A stretch of 64,000 nucleotides of DNA, taken from Physella acuta. Taxonomy: Eukaryota > Mollusca > Gastropoda > Physidae. The notes under the pieces are model-generated. The model was given only the letters and a program-made list of their open reading frames with translations. It ran no database searches and was not told the origin of the DNA. This document shows positions 56,750 through 64,000 of this stretch, one piece after another. The position numbers and the translations under genes were made by a program. The DNA lies in contig NW_026732753.1 of assembly GCF_028476545.1 (NCBI RefSeq), positions 573,001 through 637,000 of the forward strand, read 5' to 3'. Numbering within the stretch: position 1 is the first letter of the stretch; every line of letters begins with the position of its first letter.

Positions 56750-59700
56750 ATGGCGTTCACGTTCGCAGCCTTTTGCTATATTCTTGCTCTGATTCTTACG
56801 GCTGTGCTGATATTTTTCGTAATTTATCATGTAAGAACTGCTGTTTTTTAAATATAGGGTCTTAGTTAAAAATAGCCATCAACACATATTGTACAAAGTA
56901 CCATCGCTAAACATAAATGAATTAGATTTTAATCGTGTTGTGTCCCAGCCCAACTTGTAACAAATAAAAAAAAAAATAACAAATAAAAAAAGCCCCTGCC
57001 CTAGCAACCTTTTATTTATTTTTTAATTTAGGTCTTTAGGTTAACTTATAGGTAATCTATCATTTAAGTTACTAAAAATTGAAAGACTTAAATGATTTAG
57101 TTAAAAACCCAGCTGTTCGATGGTAGTTATTATGTAGTTAGTCTCATATAAATTCAATTTTCTTCAAATTATAAAAAGAATAGCATATAATTGTAGAGCT
57201 TTAAAAATGCAATCCAACAGTACCAATTTTATTAATTTAGCATAATCGGTTGATTAAATATAATTTTTTTAGTGTCGCAAATAAAATATATAGAAACGCG
57301 ACCAAAAACGCAGGTAAAAAGTCAAATTCACTTGTTTTAAAGCTAGTAAGCAAGAAAAGACATGATTCTTTCTTACTATTGAAATCAGTTTGCTTATACC
57401 TACATTTTTTTACACCAAGGTGAAAGTAAATAGTTTGTATAAATTTATAAAATGCCATTTATATAATTTATTGTATGTTTTGTGATGAATTTTAAATTGG
57501 AAAATACCGCATTTGGAAGCAGAAAGGTAAATTCTACAGAACAGATGTTGTTTGGAATGTTATAGATTATAGATCTAGGCCTATATCAAAATGTTTGTTT
57601 AATAAAATTCAATTAGAGTCCACCCATTTCTGATGGGTACCTGATATACATTGGGGAAATTAAAGGTAAAAAGTAAAGGCGGCTGTGAATATCGCTGACA
57701 ACACGGACAATCACTTCATATGCCGAGGTCAAGAAACATGAACTCTACTTCATCTGCCAAATAGATTGCTTTGTCTACAGAGGAATCTTAATTAATGATT
57801 ACAGGGGCCTAATAAAATTGAGTTATGTTTGTAAAAACAGTAAGCTTTAAAAACTTATTTTGGTCAATATCGGAAAAAATAAAAATCTTTTCGACTAAAT
57901 GGGTTGAAAAAAGCTTTGAATTTGTTTCATTGTTTGTTATTATATCTTGTATTATTTAGAATTGAAGCTTTCTTTCTTAATTACAAGTTGTATTAATTTC
58001 AAACCTTAATGTAATTTCTTTTTAATTCAGTATTAGCCTAAATGTAAGGTAGGCTACAGAATTCAGATATTACCTATGGTTTTGTGATTTTTATATGTTT
58101 ATAACATTTGTGTTTATGAAATGACCTAATAAAGTTATCAAGCAAACTGTTTTATTATTATTTTAATAGGCCTGCAAGTTATAAGTACAAAATATAGATT
58201 CTAGATATCTAATCACTAGATCTAGGTCTAACTAAGTTTAAGAAAAAACTACCAAAAGGGTTTGAAATACTTAAATATAGTACTAAAAGTAGCTATGTTT
58301 TGAAAAAAAAATATCTTAAACTGGAGACATTCAATTTAAAAGTCATTATAAAAACTCCACGATCTAGATTTATTTCTAGATCTCTAGTAGGAATACAGAT
58401 TTAGAGGCTTTCCCATCAGTATCAATGTACTATCTTAGCTATGTGGGAGGTCAGTACGAGTTCACTGGGAAAAAAATCGGATCTGCCGTAGGGGGGTGGG
58501 TTTAGTGCGCAAATGCTCCTGACCGATTGCCAAAAGGTACAGAAATTCTAAAGATACATTTTAAAAGAAAAATGGACGGCTGAACTGCAGTTATCAAAAT
58601 ATCTGTGTAAGTAGAAGTATAAATAATAATATTTTACACAAATATAGCTGTCTTTTGCTAAATCTAGCTCAATTTCCACGAAAATCGCATCCGGTCGCAA
58701 TAATTTTTATATCAGCTTGTCGGCCATTCAACGATCTATCACGTGTAGCAGACGCCAAACAGATTTACCCGTATGGTATTGCGCGAATGCTATTTTTAGC
58801 AACAGTGCCGAGACGCGATCGAAAAAAACGAACTAGAAAGTGGCCATAAAAAAGCGGGTCAGGGGAGGTAATTCAACTCGCGTTATGAGACTAGCTATAT
58901 TATGTTGTATTTGTCTTTTAAAAACACCTAAGCCTATTATTTTTGTTGCATGGGTCTGACCGCACTATCCCTTCATATGCTGAGAAGACAGAAACAGGTG
59001 AACTCTACTCCCGACAGGCAACTTTATCATTCACATCTAAAAAATAATGTAAAAAAAATTTAACATTGAAGTGGTGTATCTCTAACCCGTACTTCCCGCA
59101 TGGTAACTTAACTATTACACTATCATCTCAGCTATTTAGGCACTTCAGCTTAGGTGAGGAATAAATGGGGTACTTTACGTAGATTTAGACTGAGTCAGTG
59201 TAAGAAACTTTGCACAAATAGACCCTATTATTTCAAATGAAATTTTATCCTAAATTAGCCAATTCCATAGATAAACAAACAAAGATTTAGGCCTATATGA
59301 AATAATCAAGGCCTGAAATAGTTTAGTACAGAAACACATTATTGGCATTGAATCTAGATCTAGATAGAGCTAGAGTCTAGATCTAGAATCTACGGATGGC
59401 TTAAGTGTAGTTTTTCTGTAGCTCTTGATCTAGATTCTAAGTTGATAAAGTAAATTTTATAAGCTTAGGCCGAGAAAATTGTATATATTTCACAGCATAC
59501 ATCTTGATCAGTAAATCTAAATCAAATTTGAATGAAGAAGTTCATTTCTTTATACTAAAAAATTGGAAGATGACGCCATTAGTTTTGTGTTCTTTCCTCA
59601 GTTTAACCTTGTGACATGTGACGTCATTATTTTTTGCCTTCATGTCACGACAATAAACACTTTAGTTAGAAATGTGTTTCTACATTAGAATATGCCTTTA

Positions 59701-59878
59701 TTTGAATTTTCCTTCATTAAATAAAATTTAGTTTATACATTTATAACGTTCACCATATTATTTTCAACAATAGTCTCTTTAAGTCCTCAATATATCGCTG
59801 AACATACTGATGACATTGCCAAAAAATATTGCGGACAGAGAGAGAGAGAGAAGTGCGCACATAGACTTTTATGTAGTA

Positions 59879-59937
<59 letters not shown>

Positions 59938-62403
59938 CTGACCTGCGACGTAGCATACATCGCTATTTGGTTGTTTTAATTCCTATTTTTCAATAATTCA
60001 TAAAATGTGAATATTCGAAACTACCAATGCTGCGACTGAAAAAAATTTGCTTTAAAACACTATCAGTAGCTAGTGAAGGACAGTTATCCTCACCCTCACT
60101 TTCCACACCTTCCCCCCCCCCCCCCCCATAACCCGTGAAAGCAGTTGTCTTTGACAACAGTTTACAGATGACAATGAAAAGAGCAAGCAGATCATGTTAT
60201 TACCTCCCCTTAATTTTAAATAGTTTAAAAACTAAATTATCTGCCCCTAATAGCCGTCACTACAATTGTAAACAGCTCACCAGACTGTCTTAGTTAAAGT
60301 AATTAAGAATAAGAGGCTTACCTTAAGTCTTGAGTTGCACTTGTAACTTAAACCCAGGTTCAAGACTAAAAATTATTCATTAATTATTAAGACTAATTGA
60401 TTATTAGATCTCCTATAATAAATAATAGGTAATAATTATTACTATTTAAGACTTAATTTAAGAATAAGACCCAAGTTACTAACCTAAAAACCTTACAGCT
60501 TAACACCACCTGATGGTCCTACTACTTAATTTTTCTTATGAAGTTATGATTGTTACACAAGCAATAGTACCCAGTATAACAAGGCAGAAAACCTATACCT
60601 GTCTGAAAACAGTATTCCTGGGGTAGTAGTCTGTTACTGGCTACTTAGCAGAAATGACTATTACCCAGGGGGGGGGGGGAGGTAAATTCTCACTGTCATG
60701 AATAAAAAAACTGCTAGCCCTTGCATTATTTTAGGGCAGAACTATAGGCCTAACTTGTGATTTTTTAAAATAGTTTTAACTCAAGAAGAAAAGATTTTTT
60801 TTTGGAAGGGACACTTCACTAGTAGATCTATGTAAAATATGAAAATATGTAAAATTTGGGGTAGATAAGGAATTCTGGAGATTCGATTTTTAGCTGACTG
60901 ATTTTAACTAAGCAAATTTTTCAGTAAAAATTATTTATAGCCTATTAGGTTACCCATTGGGAATAATATGCACTTGTAAGTATGTAAAATGGTGTAATAC
61001 TATTACAAAATGATTATATTTTATGGTTTTTAATAATTTATATGGATTAACCACAACTTAACCAAAATTTCTGCCTTTTCCAGATCATAGCATTTGATGA
61101 ACTGAAAACTGACTATAAAAATCCAATTGATCAGTGCAATAGTTTGAATCCTGTAAGTATATTTTTGATCCAGCATGCCATTTAAAATATATTATGATAA
61201 TAATGTAAATTGTATGATACATCAATACACAATAAGGCTACAGTGTCTACTTTTTGTCTTCCACTACCAGCTTGTGATTCCAGAATATGCCATCCACATC
61301 TTCTTTACACTATTATTTTTGTTTGCTGCACAATATGGTACTGTGCTGTTCAACATGCCATTGATTGTCTACCATATTAGAAGGTAAGCTTTGGGTTTTT
61401 TTATTTTTATTTCTAGTTCAGGTTTTATAAACATACTGGTTAGGTTTTTTTTGGTACTGTAATAAACATTGTTGACAAAGTGTGTAGCTTCCTGTTATTA
61501 GATAAAATATATTTGATAAAATGGTTATTAGTCATACTAATTACTATGTCTATGAATGACAATCAAATGAAACCTTAGTTTTTGTTGAGCATTACCCTGT
61601 TCTTCTAGCCAAGCACTATTTAGTGCCATTCTTTTTGTGTGATTTTATTCATGAAGTGACTGCACACTAATTAACATCATTATACTGGTATTATTGTAAT
61701 TTTACTTATGAACGATTCAATTTTTTAAAAACATTATTTTATTTAATAAGAAATTGTAATTTTTTCTAGTTAGTTTTGCATTGTAGAAAGTAAAACTACC
61801 TGCCCATGTTCTTGCTGTTTACTTGTAAGGACTTATAATTAGACCTATTTCTGCAGGTACTTGAATCGTCCTGTCATGAGTGGTTTAGGGCTGTATGACC
61901 CCACATCAATAATGAATGCTGATGAACTCGGTCGTGCTCAAAAAGAAGGTTGGGTCAAGCTTGGATTCTACCTCATCTCCTTTTTCTACTATTTATACAG
62001 GTATTCAAGTGCATTCTTCATTCAGTTCTTTGTTTTTATCATTTAGTCATCTTTAGAAATAAAAATAGTAAATAGGTAGCAGACATCTGTACTGTAACGT
62101 TGTCATATAAAACAGTTGTGTGGCCAGCTCTATGCACTTTCTCAGACTTCATTCAGGTGCATAACAAAGGTGGGTGGACACAGGGACATTATATGGACTT
62201 AAGTAGGGGGTCAAAATCAGCATCTTGGAGTTCAACTACTGGACCTAGTCATTACAGACACATTTTGAGTTCCTACGAAGTGGCATAGAGCTTTATATTT
62301 CTTTTATGAGTGACCATTGAATTTGTTAACAACATAGAATTTCTTGGTGACAGTTTTAAAATGTTTTGTCCACAGCATGATCTACGTGCTGGTGTCATCA
62401 TGA
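56750..62403 (+). CDS. Cornichon homologue (CNIH1-like), ER cargo export receptor
   Basis: Five exons (56750-56830, 61084-61152, 61271-61383, 61857-62000, 62376-62403) join in phase to 144 residues plus stop, exactly the length of human CNIH1, to which the protein is strongly similar throughout. Hydrophobic segments lie at about 8-28, 55-75 and 122-142. Family signatures include [41 protein letters not shown] and the C-terminal [10 protein letters not shown]. The acidic loop insertion that marks the vertebrate CNIH2/3 AMPA-receptor subunits is absent. Cornichons load transmembrane growth factors and other cargo into COPII vesicles at the ER. The start has A at -3 and G at +4. Intron 1 is 4.25 kb and element-rich; introns 2-4 are short. 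No tandem arrays at the splice sites. An AATAAA at 62680-62685 would give a 280 nt 3'UTR. Confidence 0.96.
57610..57790 (-). mobile_element. SINE-like segment 1
   Basis: On the minus strand it carries AGTAGAGTTCATG, TCGGCATATGAAGTGATTGT and GGTACCCATCAGAAATGGGT with GGACTC. The first block is shared with the segment at 58.9 kb. The GGTACCCAT..GGGTGGACTC motif resembles SINE cores I associate with mollusc and other metazoan SINEs. Confidence 0.4.
58935..59165 (-). mobile_element. SINE-like segment 2 with tRNA-like head
   Basis: On the minus strand the head (from about 59160) has TAGCTGAGATGATAG, close to a pol III A box, and about 40 nt later GGGTTAGAGATAC, close to a B box. The body shares AGTAGAGTTCACCTG and CAGCATATGAAGGGATAGTG with segment 1. 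Consistent with a degraded tRNA-derived SINE. Confidence 0.4.
59881..60290 (+). mobile_element. Third copy of the 24.6 kb repeat family
   Basis: After a 54 bp (AT)n tract (59881-59934) come GAGCTGACCTGCGACGTAGC, AAAACACTATCAGTAG, a C tract, ATTACCTCCCC, CTGCCCCTAATAGCCGTCA and GCTCACCAGACT in the same order as the two copies at 24.6-25.35 kb. It is more diverged and has a small insertion near 60150. Confidence 0.6.
60291..61083. other. AT-rich end of cornichon intron 1
   Basis: Very AT-rich (TAATAATTATTA runs near 60370-60450), with a poly-G run near 60670. Nothing else recognised. Confidence 0.5.
62090..62290. other. Possible old SINE fragment in cornichon intron 4
   Basis: A GC-richer patch with GGTGGGTGGACACAGGGAC, similar in style to the SINE core motif GGGTGGAC seen at 57.6 kb. 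Too degraded to assign. Confidence 0.25.
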
Positions 62404-64000
62404 TCCACCAATGGAATGGCAGTGTCTTGTACAAAGTGGATGTGTGTTCTGGCTGTTGTTTCCTGATTCAACTTTTTTATTTAGCAATAAGTCATTTTAC
62501 CCTATTCTTATTTTTGTGCCAAGTTAAATGCTGCTTGTTACTGAACACTTTAAATTTACCTTTTGTAACCAAATACAACGGTAAACAAACATGCAAATGA
62601 ATTGAGCTTGCTTGGAAAAAAAACTAACTTATGTTACATTATTTATCATTTTTTTAAAAAATGTGTTAAAAATTAAAGAAATAAACCTACCGTCTGCCAT
62701 TAAATCTAGTTGACCACATTGGAAGCTAATGTGAAATGACATACATGTGTGTTAAGATATTTTGATGTGTGTTGTTGCACCATGGTTATCTACCTTTACT
62801 TATCACATCCACATTGTCAAATCACTTGTTGTGTTAAAATAACTATCATTTACTTTGTTTTTACTTTTGTTTTTAGTATTCATGGGGTTTTTTTAAAAGA
62901 AGGGGGGGGGGAGTAGAATAAAAGTTAAGACCAGGAGGTCAGAATAACGATAAAATTCCTTATAAAAATACATTTTTATTGTATAATATTGCAACCAAAG
63001 ATTTTCATTTAGAAAGACATTCTTTAAATTGAGTAGATCAACTTGCCAGTAAGGAAACAATAGGCTTGCTCCTTTATATACATTTTTCAGAATTTTAAGA
63101 TATTTTATTAGCCAGTAAAGATATATACTCTTTCAACCAACCTATTAGAAGGTAGGCCCATGAGACCTTCCTACCACACTAGAATTGTTTAGAGAAATGT
63201 CCTGTCACTTCATCATCATCCACATGTTCAATCATATTGGTACAGTCTTCATTCTTGTACTTAGATATGTGATACATTATGATGGTAATGTAATACAAAC
63301 AGATGGTATTTGTGTCTAATCTGAGGTAAATGTGAATGTCACATTACAGTCTACCTAATGCTGAGTTTCTATTAGTTTCACCAGGCACAGTTCCCCTGGC
63401 TAGGTCAGGCTGAAGTATAAAATACTTGGTTTTTCTTTTACTATATACAGAATTTGTTTCATTTATTATTACATCCATCTCACTATAGCTTACTAATGCC
63501 AGTACAAGAAATATTATAGTTTGATTTTCCGTTACTGCAACAACAATAAAAGTTATGCATTTCTTCTTAATATGATAAATGTTATAAAAATGCAAACATT
63601 GTGTAATTTAGCTTTGCATTGAAATTTTAAGTGTTGATTAATTTTTCAATTTAAATGTTGTAAACTCACTGAACAGATTTTATAATTTCATATTGAACAA
63701 AGTAAGGTAATCTATGTACATATGCTTGAGTTTGTCACTCTGTGTTACCATTCATACCTTTAGTATGCTTTAGAAGACATCCCAATGGCTGTTGTCAGTC
63801 ATGATATCAACTGCCAGATGCTTTTTAAATAATAAAACAAGTGCAGCGTTATACAGTGCCGGTAGTTGTCTATCCCATTGTTGTTTTTTCTAATTTAAAG
63901 TTTTCTAAATAAAAGGCTAAAAAGAACATTGTTATTCTTGGTTTTACTAAGCATTCATTCAATTTTATTTAAGCGTTTGACAGCCATTATACAATTTGTT
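62404..64000 (+). other. Cornichon 3'UTR and downstream AT-rich DNA
   Basis: Candidate polyA signals are AATAAA at 62680 and later ones near 63826 and 63908. An 83-codon minus-strand frame at 63344-63595 shows no recognisable domain and is probably chance. No array or further gene seen. Confidence 0.5.

Larger units (their letters stand above)
56831..61083 (+). other. Cornichon intron 1
   Basis: Long AT-rich intron holding two SINE-like segments (57.6 and 58.9 kb), a GC-richer unrecognised block (58480-58880, with a 64-codon frame of no known family), an (AT)n tract and one copy of the 24.6 kb repeat. No tandem minisatellite. Confidence 0.6.

Noticed and set aside
63344-63595. 83-codon minus-strand frame downstream of cornichon
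   Set aside because: No domain, no splice context, AT-rich chance frame is the simplest explanation.
1-64000. Retrovirus-like, LTR or other capsid-bearing elements, and toxin genes
   Set aside because: No long terminal direct repeats and no gag, pol, env or capsid-like reading frames were seen.
1-64000. tRNA and rRNA genes
   Set aside because: No intact cloverleaf or rRNA sequence recognised; the only tRNA-like stretch is the degraded SINE head near 59.1 kb.

Overview
The window is animal nuclear DNA, most likely from a gastropod mollusc. The evidence is three spliced genes of metazoan families, GT-AG introns, AT-rich intergenic DNA full of short TAGATCTAGA- and TAGGCCTA-type motifs (which I associate with gastropod genomes from general knowledge, not from a search), small terminal-inverted-repeat elements, and an extreme load of minisatellites. 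I could not identify the species.

Layout. Positions 1-28.5 kb hold no gene I can support. This stretch is almost a continuous chain of unrelated tandem arrays with 9-43 bp units, the largest a 5.1 kb satellite with a 30 bp unit. Between them lie short unique segments, two copies of an interspersed repeat with a hairpin tail (12.6-13.15 kb and 16.0-17.4 kb) and a head-to-tail dimer of another repeat (24.6-25.35 kb). From 29.8 to 47.2 kb (+) runs a class C orphan receptor of the GPR158/GPR179 (metabotropic glycine receptor) type: 13 exons with continuous reading phase encode a Cache ectodomain, a Cys-rich stalk, seven membrane segments and a short tail. Its true 5' end is unresolved. From 55.45 down to 49.1 kb (-) runs a complete 15-exon SETD3 gene (511 aa; actin-histidine methyltransferase family). 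From 56.75 to 62.4 kb (+) runs a complete five-exon cornichon gene (144 aa; CNIH1-like). The receptor and SETD3 are tail to tail, with polyA signals about 160 bp apart. SETD3 and cornichon are head to head, 1.3 kb apart. I see no functional link among the three genes.

Main observation. Many introns of the receptor, and two of SETD3, contain tandem arrays whose repeat unit is the exon-intron junction itself: the last 10-40 nt of the exon plus the 5' splice site or, in one intron, the 3' splice site plus the start of the exon. Examples are about 27 copies of a perfect CAG-GTGAGT donor after receptor exon 5, about 25 decoy acceptors before the TM7 exon, a 3.9 kb array grown from the donor after the TM7 exon, and an in-frame 45 bp donor array in SETD3. 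Younger stages (two-copy junction duplications) sit next to older, diverged arrays. One two-copy duplication was later hit by a small transposon, which gives an order of events. Cornichon and the 5' half of SETD3 have no such arrays.
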